Shown: positions 46,747-59,259, numbered from the stretch's first letter. The stretch: DNA of 64,000 nucleotides from Leptodactylus fallax (GCA_947044405.1 CAMRHE010000035.1:6917501-6981500), one strand, 5' to 3'. Notes: generated by a model from the sequence alone, not told the origin. Program-made: numbers and translations.

Positions 46747-47533
46747 TCCAGGTTCAAACATTTAATTCTTACCAAGAATAATCAATGTCATCCAAGAGCT
46801 GTTCTGCAAAACATATGAGGAAATGCATAATCAGCAATGCTCAACTGCAATGTCCTTGTCAGAGATATTCCACTTAAAGAAGCCCTATCACAAAAAAAAA
46901 ATATTTTATTTTCTGTTAAAAAGGTACATGAAGTAAATTGTAACTCCCTTTTCATTTACTATATTTATTTATTTATTTTTTGCTATTGTGTTTTGTAATA
47001 TACTTTGTTAACCTATCAAACTGAGCAATGTCAGAGAGATTCTGTCTGTACACCCATGCTCAATGCAGCATGTAGATCTGAAGCATTTACCAAAGGGGGA
47101 TAGTCACCTGGAAAAATGGTTCTGGTATCAGATGAAAGCTGAGATTCTCAGATTTCATATGCTGCCAAAAAGTAACTGTAAAATAATTAGATAGTTAAAA
47201 AAAAATGCAGTATGAACCGCTGCATATTAAATTCAAATTCCCGACTGTGATACCACAACCATTTTTCTATGTGTTATAAAACCGGAGATACAGCCAATTG
47301 AAGTGACCATCCACCTTTGGTAAATGTTTCAGCTCTGCTTATTTACAATACAACCGTGTACAGGCTTTCCCTAGTAATAGCTCAGTTAGAGGGTTGTTAA
47401 GGAGAATATTACAGCCTGTTTTATAATAAAAAGAAATTTAGATAGGGTAATAAAGTATATTACAAAAATGGTCATGAAACTCTTCCCGACATAATAGCAA
47501 AAAAAAAAAAAAAAAAAAAGAATTACACTTTAA
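46747..47533. other. Non-coding interval; nothing recognised
   Basis: Ends with a 21-base A run (47499-47519) and the TTAA target (47530-47533) of the next element. Confidence 0.45.
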
Positions 47534-48518
47534 CCACTTCCGTACCGCCCATAGAGTATATACGCCCAAGTGGTGGTTGTCTATTTCTGCAAGGACGTAC
47601 CGGTATGTCCAAGCAGAAATCAGTAGCTGCACGAGATCGTGAAGCTACTGAAACTGGGAGCTGGCTGTAACTTCAGCCGGAGCTCCCAGAAAGAAGACAG
47701 GGAAGGTTTACTACCTTCCCTGCCTTCCCGATTGCTGTGCATACAGCTCTCAATGAGCGCTGTATACAGTGCTATGGGCACCGCCATCTTATGGCCACCC
47801 TCTGACCCGTCGGTCATGTGATCTGCCGGGTGCAGCGTCTGCAAGAGCTGCTGGGTCCTACAGGACCCAGATCAGCTCTGTAGTAAGGTGCAAGTAATGT
47901 GCAGGAGGCTATATTCCTTCTGCAACTGGGGCTAAATGTACTAGCCCCAGTTACAGGGCAAATCAGCCTTCCCCTTCCCCCCAAAAAAGTGATCAGATTT
48001 CCCCAGGTTCTATTATGTCCTTATGGGGACACAATGTAAAAAAAAATAAAAATAAAAAAAATGTATAGAAAAGTAAAAAAAAAAAATGTAAATAAAATAA
48101 TTAAAAAAAATAAATAAAATAATACGCCAATAACACGCCCTTATTAAAGGTTATATCCCCACCCCCAACAACACCATACAAAATAAAAATTACAATAACG
48201 GAGAGGAAAAACTATTTTAAAAAGTTTTCTAGTAGCACTTTATGTTATTAAATAAAAAAAAAAAAAAAAAAAGGTGAAAAACAGACACGTTTTCCCTCCT
48301 CTTTTGTTTATATTTTCCCGGATATAAAAAAAATGAAAACACGTGCAAAAATAAAAACAACATAAAAATAAAGCCCTATGTGTCACCGAAAAAAGATGCA
48401 GAAATTAGTTGAATAACACAAATGATAAAAATTTTATAGCCCTCAAAACTGCACATACAAAAAACTTGAGAATGTGCCTGGTCTGGAAGGGGGGATAAAG
48501 CATTTGGTATGGAAGTGG
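47534..48518. mobile_element. Second TTAA-flanked non-autonomous element, 985 bases
   Basis: The ends CCACTTCCGTACC and GGTATGGAAGTGG are inverse copies, with TTAA at 47530-47533 and 48519-48522. The interior begins with a GC-richer hairpin-prone part (CAGCCGGAGCTCCCAG; GAAGCTACTG) and ends very A-rich (48040-48290). There is no transposase. The ends differ from those of the 32.7 kb element. Confidence 0.85.
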
Positions 48519-48534
48519 TTAATCTGATACAGTT

Positions 48535-49110
48535 TAAAACTTACATCCAGTATAAATGTAACCTCGGACATCTCCATATTTGATGAAGCAAATCACATAC
48601 TAATCCTTCACATTTAGGGCGTATATATGTGAATCTGTACTTCATCAACATCAACTTATTAGGTATATAGTGAAGCCTATTAATCACCATAAATTGAGAA
48701 AAACATTGAGAAATATTAAGTGATGAACTCTGTAAATTTATGTGAATAGAATCCAACTGTGACTGAGAAATAACCAATACAATATCCCTTAATCATTTAT
48801 CAACATTTGAAAAGTAAACCAAAGGTTTATAAAATACAAACAAGTGCTTATAGCAGAGGGAAATAAAGTGGTTTAACAATAAATCAACTATAGAAAAAGG
48901 TTTATACTTAAACAGAGATTTATCCCCAGTAGGTATCCAAGCATGCTCCAATTGTCTATATAACATCCACACTTCCCCTGAAACACTGTATTCCATTTGC
49001 AAATTAGAAAATAATTTGATATCTCCTTAAACAAATATGTGTGAAATTTGGGTAATACACATTTTATATGGATAATACCCATTTTTCCCATTGTATCTAT
49101 ACAATTAATG
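48535..49110 (-). pseudogene. Decayed LINE C-terminus (L1/Tx1-like)
   Basis: The minus strand carries INRLHYIPNKLMLMKYRFTY followed by CPRC-like CEG..LLHQIWRCPRLHLYW, which fits the tyrosine/proline stretch and zinc-knuckle end of L1/Tx1-type proteins. An earlier frame reads GIIHIKCVLPKFHTYLFKEI, resembling the block after the reverse transcriptase thumb. Frames change repeatedly. It is cut by the hAT insertion at 49128. Confidence 0.5.
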
Positions 49111-49127
49111 GAATTCGGGGTGTTGAC

Positions 49128-52100
49128 TAGAGATGGGCAAACTTCTCAAGCATTTGTTTTGAGTTTGGGTGTTTTGGGACCAAGATTAGGTTTAGGTCGA
49201 ACAAGTTCAGTATGAACTACACCTTAAATTGGTTTAATAGTGTATAACACTGTCAGGGCTCATAGGAACTTACCTATCTAATTTCTAGCTCTCTAAGGCA
49301 AACACAGCCAAAGTTTTCTCAAAATGACAGTGACTTGTATGTCTAAGGGAAAATGGTTGGTAAGCATTGGATACAAACTCCTAGTTTAACAATACACAGT
49401 GCTGCCACTTGCTTTTATACCTTTTAACATTTAAAACGCTCCAAAAATGACCCTATTTTTGGGGATAAGTGTTTGCCCTTGGTTTTTATACACACATGGC
49501 AGTTATATTGCAAAAAGCAATGGTTCTATACAAAAATTATCCCATTTTGATGATCTGTAAGTGATACAGGCTTTCTATTTGGGAGGCAACTTTGTGGCTG
49601 TGTGAGTCTAGTTGAAAAGTGATGAAGAAGTGGCTTTTTGAAACAAAAAGCTGTCAAAAATTATCCCTTCATGGAAGCAGATGTGAAATTAAAATAATTT
49701 TGGTTTCTTTGATGCCAACACTGTGACATTAACAGTGTGGTATATCAGAATGTGATGGACCAGGCCACAGGACTTGTTAAGCTGAGTGGTGGTAGAGGTA
49801 GTAACTGTGACAACATGAGTGGCAGTACAGCATGGAATAATGTGATGGACCGGGCTGCAAGAGATGATGCCCGACTGTTTAGGAGTAGCAGGCAGCATCA
49901 GCAGTACATTAAATGGAACACAAGGGAGACAGTGGCAGATTTATTCGGAGGCATCAGCCGGTGGTGTGTGATAATTCTTACAGAACTATGCCTGATTCAT
50001 GGACCCAGGGACCTGCCATAGTTGGTTTTCTTGGCCACAGTGTTCGTTGTCACCATCATCATCTTGAAAGAAATAAGGGTCAGCCTCCTGCCCTGCCTCC
50101 TGGATGTGCCTGTGACATATCAAGGTCCCCCTCTGCATCCAAAGGAGGGTCTCCCTCCTCCTCCTCTTCCAGTCTAGGAGTCCAAGCTCCTCCACCATAC
50201 TGACCCTGACTTAGTGTTTCATTCTCCTCCAGATCCTCCAGTGTTTCCTGTAAAATACATAATAAAGGGATCACATAGCTGATGCTGCAGTTGTCCCTGC
50301 TAGCAAATTTGGTTGCCTTCTCAAAGAGCTTGAGAAGCTGACACATTTCCCTCATGAGCCTCTAATGACAAATCTTGAAATATGCAATTTTTCCCGGTGG
50401 TCTGCTGCATGCAGTAATCGTTCACTGCCTTTCTGCTGCTCATAAAGAAGCTCCAGCATGTTTAAGGTTAAGTTATTTAACCCAACTGCAGCACAGCAAC
50501 AGTATTGATGCCATTATCACTGGCAATACTGCCCAGTTTTAGTTGCCGAGGAGCCATCCATCAGGATACTTATCATGGCCATGGAATTCCTGCACACCCT
50601 CATAATTTCTACCTCCAGATTTCTCCCGATTTCTCCTATCAGAATGACGACCAGTAAAATTACCGCACATCCTACCAATGCTACCTCTACCACCAAAAGT
50701 CTTCTCATCCTCCTCTACTTGCAAAAAATACTGACTATTCTCATCCAGCTCATGAAAAACAGCTTTCTAAGCAGGCTCCACATGACTACCAGGGATCTGT
50801 GCCAGTGAAGAAGATGAAGGTGAAATGGTTGATAATCCAGAAAGGCTCTGTGGTAAATTACGTGTTACAACATTAGAGATGGAGGCAGAACACACAGAAG
50901 ACTCAAGATAACATCACTCTCAGATGCAATATCCACTTGCGACAGAGATGAGTGACCTAAGTAATCAATGGCTTCATCTTCACTCTCCAAAACTAGAAGT
51001 AGTGTTGCTGTTGCTGCCACCCACATTCTTATTGTTAGTACTTGGAAAAAGGTTTATTTTTCCCCTTCCTTTGCCCGTCCCCTGCCCTGTTTTTCCAGTC
51101 ATGTTACTGCACACTGCTTAATTATAATAGTGCTTGTGAGACTGTATGTTTTTTTTTTTTCCCCAAAAAAATATCATGAAAAATAGCAAAGAACAAAGAG
51201 CACTACAAGGGTGACCTGGTCAGTGAGAATTACTGTAGACTAGAACAGCGTCAGCTTATTTTTTTGCCTTTACAATGCCAACAATTTGTATGGATATTGG
51301 GTAACCAAAAAAAAATAAAAAATCTTAACAAATGGAATTTTTTCAGATTTGCAGGCTGTGAGGCTGTTTATTGTATAAGCAAGTTCCCCCCTTAACAAAT
51401 GGAGATATTTTGAGATTAGTAGGCTGCGTAACACTGTTTATTGAGTGAGCAGAAAAAAAATCTTCTTAGGAAATAAAGATTTTTCAGATTCGTGCAGGTA
51501 GAATCAGTGTTTTACTGTTAGAACAGAAGCTTATTTAAGCAGTATTTAGCAGCATTTAACAAAAAAAATTAAACTATTGCCCGTAAAAATCCTTAACAAA
51601 AGATTTGTCAGTAACAGGACTGTCTTTGAAAGTTTAAACAATGCAAAACACTCTGTGGACAGTCATAGGCGGTCTCAGATCAAACTACTCTAATGCAAAA
51701 CAGACTTAACACAAGATTTTTCACTAGCAGGACTGACTTTATTGGGTAAAATTATGTAAAACACTCCGTGGACAGTCACAGATCAAACTTCTAAATTACA
51801 AAATAAACAGACATAATTAGATTATTGGCAATGAAAGGGTTAACTGGCATTTGTCTGTCTGTATTACAGCAGTGGTCTGACTCACACAGCACAGATATTC
51901 TCCCTCACTCTTATCTATGATTTCTATCACTGATGTGCCTGTAATGGATTAAATCTGACTAATCTTTGTTCTTCTCATACTCTTAAGATTCTCTAGAGGT
52001 ATTGAAATCTTTGCTGCACTCAGTGCTGTGTATTGCTGAAGAAATGGGAGTAATTCCTTTGGCTCAAGCAGTGTTGAATAACACATCCATCCCCTAAATT

Positions 52101-52409
52101 CACCATCACTGAAATACCTTGTGTTCCAGCCCACATCACCTTATATACTGTATATTACATCAGCACTGTAAAATATCCACCTACCACTGACTATTGACTG
52201 AAAGTCTGTCAGGTGATGCCAGAATGTCACAGTAACTGACATACACATGTGTCTTCTGTATTTTTACTGTGCAATAAATGTGGCAGTGGCCTATTTAGTT
52301 CATCCTAGATGAATCACCATTTATTTGGTTTAAAAATGGTTTGAAATTCAAACAAAATGAAATATTTAGGTTAGTTCTGGATCAGATATAATTGGTTCGC
52401 CCATCTCAT
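49128..52409 (-). mobile_element. hAT element with both ends, 3.3 kb, degenerate
   Basis: The left end TAGAGATGGGCAAAC and right end GTTCGCCCATCTCAT are inverse copies, flanked by imperfect 8-base repeats GTGTTGAC (49120-49127) and ATGTTGGC (52410-52417). The transposase remnant lies on the minus strand. Degenerate ~100-base repeats (AACAAATGGA.ATTTT..AGATT.G.AGGCTG) occupy 51290-51560, in the position where the related element at 21 kb has its 140-base repeats. Confidence 0.82.
50080..50475 (-). pseudogene. hAT transposase fragment (RNase H-fold C-terminal part)
   Basis: The minus strand reads LNMLELLYEQQK and, in a shifted frame, AVNDYCMQQTTGKN, the segment that follows the last catalytic region in BED-type hAT transposases. 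It continues CQLLKLFEKATKFASRDNC, then SISYVIPLLCILQETL, matching the LLKPFEEAT...VIPLL signature, and ends in an acidic tail (LEEEEEGDPPLDAEGDLDM) with a stop at 50080. Two or more frame changes and stops upstream make it non-functional. It complements the BED-finger N-terminus kept by the 20.9 kb copy, so the two probably descend from related autonomous elements. Confidence 0.75.
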
Positions 52410-52435
52410 ATGTTGGCTAGTTCCCCATATTTCTA

Positions 52436-53571
52436 CAGTTAGGTCCAGAAATATTTGGACAGCAACACAAGTTTTGGCAATTTAGCTGTTTACCAAAACA
52501 TATTCAAGATACAGCTATATAATCAATATGGGCTTAAATAGAAAGAGTGCTCTAGTGAGCTCAGAAACTCAAATAGGTTTGGACGTGCCCGGAAGATAAT
52601 AGTGGTGGATGATCGCAGAATCCTTTCCAGAGTAAAGAACAACCCCTTCAGAACCTCCACCCAAGTGAAGAACACTCTACAGGAAGTAGGCATATTAGTA
52701 TCTAAGTCTACCATAAAGCAAAGACTTCATGAGAGAAAATACAGAGGGTTCATTGCAAGATGAAAACCATGATTCAGTCTCAAAAATAGAATGGCTAGAT
52801 TAGACTTTGCCAAAAAAAAAAAAAAAACATAAAGAAGCCAGCCCTGTACAGGAACAGCATTCTTTGGACAGATGAAACTAAGATCAACCTATACCAGAAT
52901 GACTGGAAGAAAAAAGTATTTAGAAGTCTTGGAACGGTTCATGATCCAAAGCACACCACATCCTCTGTAGTGGAGGCATAGTTGGGGCAGTGTGATGTCA
53001 TGGGCATGCATAGCTTCCAATTGCATGGGGTCACTAGTGTTTATTGATGATGTGACAGAAAACAGAAGCAGTTGGATGAATTCTGAAGTGTACAGAGATA
53101 TACTTTCTGCTCAGATTCAACCAGCATAGCTGATTGGACAGCGCTTCACAATACAGATGGACAATGACCCAAAACACACAGAAACCCAAGATTTTTTTAA
53201 GGTAATGAAGTGGAATAATCTGCAATGGCCAATCAATCACCAGATCTCAACCCAATCAAGCAAGCCTTTCATTTGCTTAAGACAAAACTTGAGTCAGAAA
53301 GACCAACAAACAAGCAACAACTGAAGACAGACATTTTATTTATGGTAATGTTAATTTGTCAAATTACTTTTGAACTCCTGAAATAAGGAGGCTTTGTAGA
53401 AAAATGGTTGCAATTGTTAAATGTTTCACAGGATATTTTTGTTCAACCCCTTGCATTAAACCTGAAAGTATACACTTCAATTGCTTCTCACTTGTTTCAT
53501 TTCAAATCCAATGTGGTGGCATGGAGAGCCCAAATCTTGTGTCACTGCCCAAATATATCTAGACGTAACTG
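52436..53571 (+). mobile_element. Decayed Tc1 transposon
   Basis: The left end, after TA (52434-52435), is CAGTTAGGTCCAGAAATATT and the right end is ...AAATATATCTAGACGTAACTG. These ends are inverse copies with substitutions. The expected right TA reads TT. A 16-base A run (52810-52826) interrupts the transposase. Confidence 0.87.
52540..53340 (+). pseudogene. Tc1 transposase, heavily decayed
   Basis: Readable plus-strand fragments include RILSRVKNNPFRTSTQVKNT (about 52616-52675) from the second DNA-binding domain. Next is SILWTDETKINLYQNDWKKK (about 52857-52916), holding the first catalytic Asp, then QMDNDPKHTETQDFF (about 53154-53198), holding the second. The PIENLW-type glutamate motif has degraded to a sequence around QISTQSS. 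Frames change several times and stops abound. Confidence 0.85.
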
Positions 53572-54109
53572 TTTGTAAGCTATATGACAGGGTATTGTGG
53601 ACATCTAAAAGGAGGTTAGATCATGGGAGTTCAAGGGGGAAATTAACCCCTTGTGGTTCAATATTTATTTATTCAAATCAAACACCTTGTCCAAGTCCTA
53701 AGAAAGGAGATTCCCTTGTATCAATTTTTTTTTTTTTTACAAAAATGAATGTTGGTAAAAGCTCTCCTAAGATTACCAGATATAGACTTACCAGAAAGTA
53801 ACAAGAAAGTCCACTGCAGCACCGATCAATCCATGGGTGCTCAGCCCAGAGTTCCAGGTATCAACTCCACATAATTATCCAAAAAGAGAAGGCAGCACTC
53901 CCAGGTAGTTTCTCAAAAAAAGGTGAATTTATTCCATGTCTGCAACGTTTCAGCTCCTCAGAGTATTTGTCGAGCAAAGTGCCAGTGCATGTAGTACAAG
54001 TGCAATCATTACATACAATAAACTTATTAATGTGGTTTTATCAATAACAGTGTTAAAAATCTGTTCAAAAATTCATTATTTATTAAATATAATTTTAAAT
54101 TTATTTAAA
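53572..54109. other. Non-coding interval with dispersed repeat and a weak ribozyme-like block
   Basis: 53885-53985 carries GAAGGCAGCACTCCCAGG and TCTGCAACGTTTCAGCTCCTC. Inverse: CTGAGGA, GCT, GAAACGTTG, which has the hammerhead core words but no stem II, so it is listed only as a possible relic. The open frame at 53481-53801 has no motif. Confidence 0.35.
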
Positions 54110-54466
54110 AGGTATCAAAACATTACAAATACCATATAAATTTGGTATTGTCGTGATCATACGGGCCCACTGAATACAGGTAACATGTCATTTTTACCAC
54201 ATAGTGAATGCCGTAAAAATTAAACTCATAAGAATTTGGCGCAAATGCGTTTTTTTTCCAATTCCACCTCATTCAAAATTTTTTCCAGCTTCCCAGTACA
54301 TTGCACAGGATATTGAATGGTGTCATTACAAAGTACAATTTGTTTTGCAAACAATAAGCCATCATGTGACTCTGTGAACTGAAAAAATGAAAAAATTATG
54401 GCTCTTGGAATGGGGAGAGAGAAAAATGGAAATGCAAAAATGAAAATTGGCTGAGGCATGAAAGCG
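54110..54466 (-). repeat. Partial inverse copy of the TTAA family
   Basis: Inverse of roughly 32683-33050: GGTATTGTCGTGATCATACG, AATTTGGCGCAAATGCG, GCCATCATGTGACTCTG. It ends near TTAA at 54467-54470, its original 5' target site. The 3' half is missing. Confidence 0.8.
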
Positions 54467-55369
54467 TTAATTACTAGGTATATCAGTCTTGTCCATCAGG
54501 ATGTTTAGTAAAATAAGGTACAATAGGGTAAATGGACCCAATAGGGTAAAAAGCCTGAAACTATTATATTAGATGAGGGTTTACTGTTGACATTTTACAT
54601 TTTTATGTATTACTAGCAGAAGGACCCGGCTTCGCACGGGTATATTTCATTTTTTGTTTGTGTTTGTGACCCCATAAGAATTGGCCAGTTTTGCACTTGA
54701 CATCCAGTATGGCAGTCCAATATAGGTACAGTCTATTTATGGCTGTGTTGCTATGTAAACCTGGTAAATGAAATGTGAACTTATATTGGCTGATGCACGT
54801 CATATGACTGAATATGTAAGGACCTGCGAACTGATATTGACTCATACAGGTCATAAATAGCTTGGTTGCGATAGAAACCTGGTGTAAAGCTATGTATATG
54901 TCAAGACTGAAGAACCTGCGATTTTCCATTTGTCCATAAGCGTCATGTGATCATGTGTATCTCAGTTTGGATATCAGTGAAAGACCTGCGATTGGTTGTT
55001 ATGGAAAACCTGGAGTAAAGCTGTGTGTATGTGACCTTGTGTAACAGTGTCATCCACTGCGCCCTGCCCCTTTAAAGCTGACCTACAGCAGTGAAGAAAA
55101 ATGGCTGGGTTGTTATGGAAACATGGAGTGCAGCTGTGTGCATGTGGCTGACAATGCCTTGTCAGATTGGAGACAGGCTTGGGTCTGCTGGGTTGTTTCA
55201 GCAGCTCGCTGTTGTCTGAGACATATCTTGTCAGATTAGAGGCAGGCTTGGGTCTGCTGAGAGTTTTCATTAGCTCGAGCAGCAGCCATACGTTTTGATG
55301 CAGGGGGCATGAGTAGTTTAAAAACGTTTCAATTTATAAGAATGCTGAAATCCAGTATGGCAATCCAGT

Positions 55370-55981
55370 CAGTGGCGTAAATACCGGGGTAGCAGTGGTA
55401 GTGGCTGCCACAGGGCCCGGGACATTAGTGGTCCCGGCGGGCCCCTGATGTTTTTTTTTTTTTTTATAATAGGCCGTTACCTGCTGGTGTAACACCAGCA
55501 GGTAACGGGCCCTATTTACTCACCGATCCCCGCTCCTGCTCACGGCCGTCTGCGCTTCACCTTCTGCAGAGGCAGCTGTGAGCAGGAGTGGGGATCGGTA
55601 AGTAAGGCCTGCGGGTCGTGAACCCCACAAACACTGCTATCATTTTACTCTGGGGTCTTTTCAGCAGGCTGCAGGCCTCCTTGGTGATGTCCCAGACGTC
55701 GGTGGGCCAGTCATTTTGTGTCGCGATGCATGCCTGGCTCACGTGACATCTGGTCCAACATTGAACAGGTAGCGGGGAGTGCGCATAATACTATATGAAG
55801 GGGCCACTATGATACTGTGTGCAGGGGCCACTATGGGGCAGAATACTGTGTGCAAGGGCTACTATGGGGCATAATAGTGTGTGCAGGAATGCAGTTTGTG
55901 CGGGGGGGGGGCGGTTGCGGGGGGGGGGGTCCCATGTCAAATGTTCGCCTTGGGGCCCAGCCATTCCTAGTTACGCCACTG
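55370..55981. mobile_element. Second short hAT-type element, 612 bases
   Basis: The ends CAGTGGCGTAA and TTACGCCACTG are exact inverse copies, flanked by AATCCAGT (55362-55369) and AGTCCAGT (55982-55989), an 8-base duplication with one change. Inside is a GTAACACCAGCAGGTAACGG-type hairpin (about 55480-55510), three 31-base minisatellite units at 55797-55892, and two poly(G) runs. Confidence 0.88.
55797..55892. repeat. 31-base minisatellite, about three units
   Basis: The unit GGGCCACTATGGGGCA..ATACTGTGTGCAA is the inverse of that at 2621-2885. Confidence 0.85.
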
Positions 55982-56460
55982 AGTCCAGTATAGGTACAGT
56001 CTATTTATGGCTGTGTTGTTATAGAAACCTGGTAAATTAAATGTGAACTTATATTGGCTGATACACGTGATATGACTGAATATTTAAGGACCTGCAAACT
56101 GCTATTGACTAATACAGGTCATAAATAGCTTGGTTGCTATGGAAACCTGTGTGCCTGAGGATAGTAAGCGCCTGCGTGCTCTTATTGGCTGATAAGGAAC
56201 ATGAGACCATGTGTATGGCAGTTGGAATATGAGTGAAAGACTTGCAGGCTTGTATTAGCTAATGTTGGTCATTTTTTGGGAATACTGTATCTCAGGAATG
56301 GTACGTCCAAGAGAGCTGAGACCCTGTTTAAAATATTCCCAGACACCTGATGTCCATGTGTGCCAAATTTGGGGAGGATCGGTCCAGTCGTTTGGTCGCG
56401 CATAAAGAACAGACAGACAGATAGACAGACAGACAGAAACTCATTTTTATATATATGAGA

Positions 56461-57327
56461 CTAGAGAAAGTACTCAGCATAAAGTGTGGGTGCGAAGATT
56501 CCACCAAAGTCAGGAAGATCTCCTGGCAGCTGCCACCTCTCTTCAAGAGTTATGACTGAAAACTTTAATATGTGCTAAAAAAGAATAAGATGTAATGGGG
56601 AACGATAACATGATGGAAAAGTAAAAGTTGCTCATAGCAACCAATTTGATGTCAATTGTCATCTGTCTAAGGAAAATGAAAGTACTGTAAGTACAATTAC
56701 TTCACTGTACCTTCCCTTATAGAATTATTTAGTAAAGTGTACAACCTACTACTAGCAGATAAGAAGGTAAAAAGTATAAACTGGCAAATTCTAGAGATCT
56801 ATCTAATCTATCTCCTCTGGATACAATCCTCTGATAACTACTGATAACAAAGATAGGGTTTAGTGAGTTCTGTCCTGTGGCTGATAACAGAGAACAATAG
56901 TGAGTGCTGCAATCCTCTGATAATGGTGTATGTGAGTGAGACCATTAAGAGTGAATAACCTGCAAGATTCTATTGGCTAATATGGGTCATGTGAGAGCAG
57001 TCCTCTGGTAATGGCTGATAACAGGAAACAATAGTGAGTGAGTGCTGCAATCCTCTGATAATGCTGTATGTGAGTTAGACTATTAAGAGTGAAGAACCTG
57101 CGAGCTTCTAGAGATGTGGACCTTCATTTATACAACAGTGACTTGCCCAAATAATTATCTACATAGTTATGTCTGTTTTAGCACATACTGTACATCTTTT
57201 TCTTCTCAGATTTATAGTTTATGGTAGAGTTTGGTTAAATATAAACTGCAAGGCCCATGAACTCGATACATTATTATTTTTATTTCTAGCTTCCAAAGAA
57301 AATGTGATTTTGGTCTGAAGATTATAC
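56461..57327. other. Non-coding interval with a ~120-base tandem duplication
   Basis: GTGCTGCAATCCTCTGATAA, TGTATGTGAGT.AGAC and TTAAGAGTGAA.AACCTGC occur twice, near 56905-56965 and 57045-57100, as a direct duplication. It resembles the text of the neighbouring undetermined element (CCTGCGAGCTTCT). Confidence 0.55.
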
Positions 57328-57329
57328 TA

Positions 57330-58452
57330 CCGTATTTTTCGGACTATAAGGCGCACCGGACCATAAGACGCACCTAGGTTTTACAGGAGGAAAATAGGGA
57401 AAAAAATTTTGAAGCAAAAAAATATGGTAAAATATTTAATATATGGGAATTGTAGTTTTGCAACATGCATAGGGCATCTTTTTTTATGGGGCCAAGTGTA
57501 CTTTTTAGTTATACCATTTTGGGGAATGTCTATTGCTTTTTATTCAAATCAAAGGCGAAACAGCGAAAAAAACGGTGGTCCAGCACTTTTGATTTTTTTT
57601 TTCCCACTAAGACATTCACCCTACGGGAAAAATATTTTTATAAGTTTGTAGACCGGGTATTTTCGGACACAGGGATACCTAATGTGTATGTGTTTCACAG
57701 TAATTTTATACTTTTATATGTATTCTAGAGAAAGGGGGTGATTTAAAACTTTAATTTTTATTTTTTTAACTTTATTTTTTTTAACTATTTTATTAGCCCC
57801 CCCCCCCCCCCCCAGGGGTCTTGAGCCTGCAGTCATTTGATTGCAAGTCCCATAGACTGCAATACAAGTGTACAAATGTAGTAATTCTTTACATTACTAC
57901 TGAGGCTGGTCATACACCAGCCACAATAGTAATATTACTATGACAAGCCAGGGAACCTTCATAAGGCTCCTGGCTGTCACAAGAACAGGTCGGCTCCCGC
58001 GATCACGCCGCGTGGGAACCATCCTACAACTTCAAAGGTATGGACCAGTGGGGACCGGCCCTGGGGGGCTAATCTGTTACTTTAGGGGAGACTTTAAAGT
58101 AGTAAAGCCCGCGTTCAGAGTGGACTTTGATCGCGGGTATTAGCTTCGGGTCTCCGCATTACAGCGGAGACCCGGTAGCTATGGCGACCGCTCTGCAGTA
58201 GAGCAGCTGCCATCATCTTTACAGACTCGGCCTCCGCTGTAACAGCACGGTGGATGCCGGGAGGTTCACACCGCCAGGACACCCTCTCAGCACAGGGCCC
58301 GCAGCTTCGCCCCACTCTTCCCTCTGCAGGAAGCCAGCGGCTTCTCTTCCCCCCCTGCCAAAACACCATCTCATTCGGACTATAAGACACACCCTCATTT
58401 TCCTCCCAAATTTGGGGGGAAAAAAGTGCGTCTTATAGTCCGAAAAATACAG
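57330..58452. mobile_element. TA-flanked inverted-repeat element, 1.12 kb
   Basis: The ends CCGTATTTTTCGGACTATAA and the inverse TTATAGTCCGAAAAATACAG are flanked by TA (57328-57329 and 58453-58454), pointing to the Tc1/mariner superfamily. The repeat continues inward (GGCGCAC / GTGCGTC; GGAGGAAAAT / ATTTTCCTCC). 57440-57760 is homologous to the internal part of the TTAA element at about 33140-33450 (ATACCATTTTGGGGAA, ACATTCACC.TA.G, GGGATACCTAA). A poly(C) run is at 57797-57813. No transposase. Confidence 0.88.
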
Positions 58453-58454
58453 TA

Positions 58455-59259
58455 AGTCATTAAAAGCATGACATTTTTATTGTTAGATCTTTTAGCTCCA
58501 TTTAAGCTCAAGTATATTTTGGTAATTTTTTTATGTTCTGTGTAGTTATACAAAGGAAGTTGGTATTTGACATTCTTGCCTTGGGTGATAAAACACTTTG
58601 ACCTGCCACTGCCTGGTTATAAGAACTTGGCTTGTTAATGTTGACACGAGGGTGTCAATGTCACAGCTTATAAGCCCTATTCTTGAGTAGCATTTGAGGT
58701 AATAATGCATATAAAATAAATATTTGACAATAATTTAAATTTCATATTATTAACAGTAAAATTATTTTTCTCAAATTGCATGCAATTTGAGATTATGTAG
58801 AAGCTTCTTACCCAAAGCATTATAAAACTATGAAACTCAGAGGTGTATTAATAGACAAAAAGAAGCAACACAGTAAAACCAAAGTGAACCTACTTTTTTT
58901 TTATCTCCCAAAAGAGATAAGCCTAGTGTTTCCACCCCCCCAAGCCTTTCCCAAACCCCTTTCCTAACAATGCCGTTCTTATGCAGATACACAACTTATT
59001 GCCTCCCAATAGCAAAGAGGAAGGGACTAATCAGAGCCTCCCTCTCCAATTTACCCATAGCAGCTGCATACATCATTGGTCGTGAGGGGCTGTATGGAGG
59101 GGGCTCAGGAGCTGAACCCTCTCCATTTACGGCGGATGCCAGCTGTGTATTACAGTCAGCACCATAGACAGCGTGTAATAGAAGGCAATGGATTTTACAT
59201 TAGTATTGCAGTGTATTGTATGAGCGATCAGACCCCCCCCCCCCAGGTTTCAAGGTCCC
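58455..59259. other. Non-coding interval; nothing recognised
   Basis: AT-rich to about 58900, then mixed. The open frames at 58970-59276 have no recognisable motif. Confidence 0.4.

Larger units (their letters stand above)
54616..56460 (+). repeat. Undetermined dispersed element split by a hAT insertion
   Basis: Starts near AGAAGGACCCGGCTTCGCAC and ends with GGAGGATCGGTCCAGTCGTT, a short GACA-rich run and TATATATATGAG. A ~170-base segment (from CCAGTATGGCAGTCCAATAT at about 54700, and from CCAGTATAGG at 55985) occurs twice as a direct copy. GGCTTGGGTCTGCTG also occurs twice (55167, 55247). The simple-repeat end suggests a retroelement; the class is not settled. Confidence 0.55.

Noticed and set aside
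53925..53975. Possible fifth hammerhead core (CTGAGGA..GAAACGTTG, minus)
   Set aside because: Stem II is essentially absent and helix I does not pair; kept only as a possible relic.
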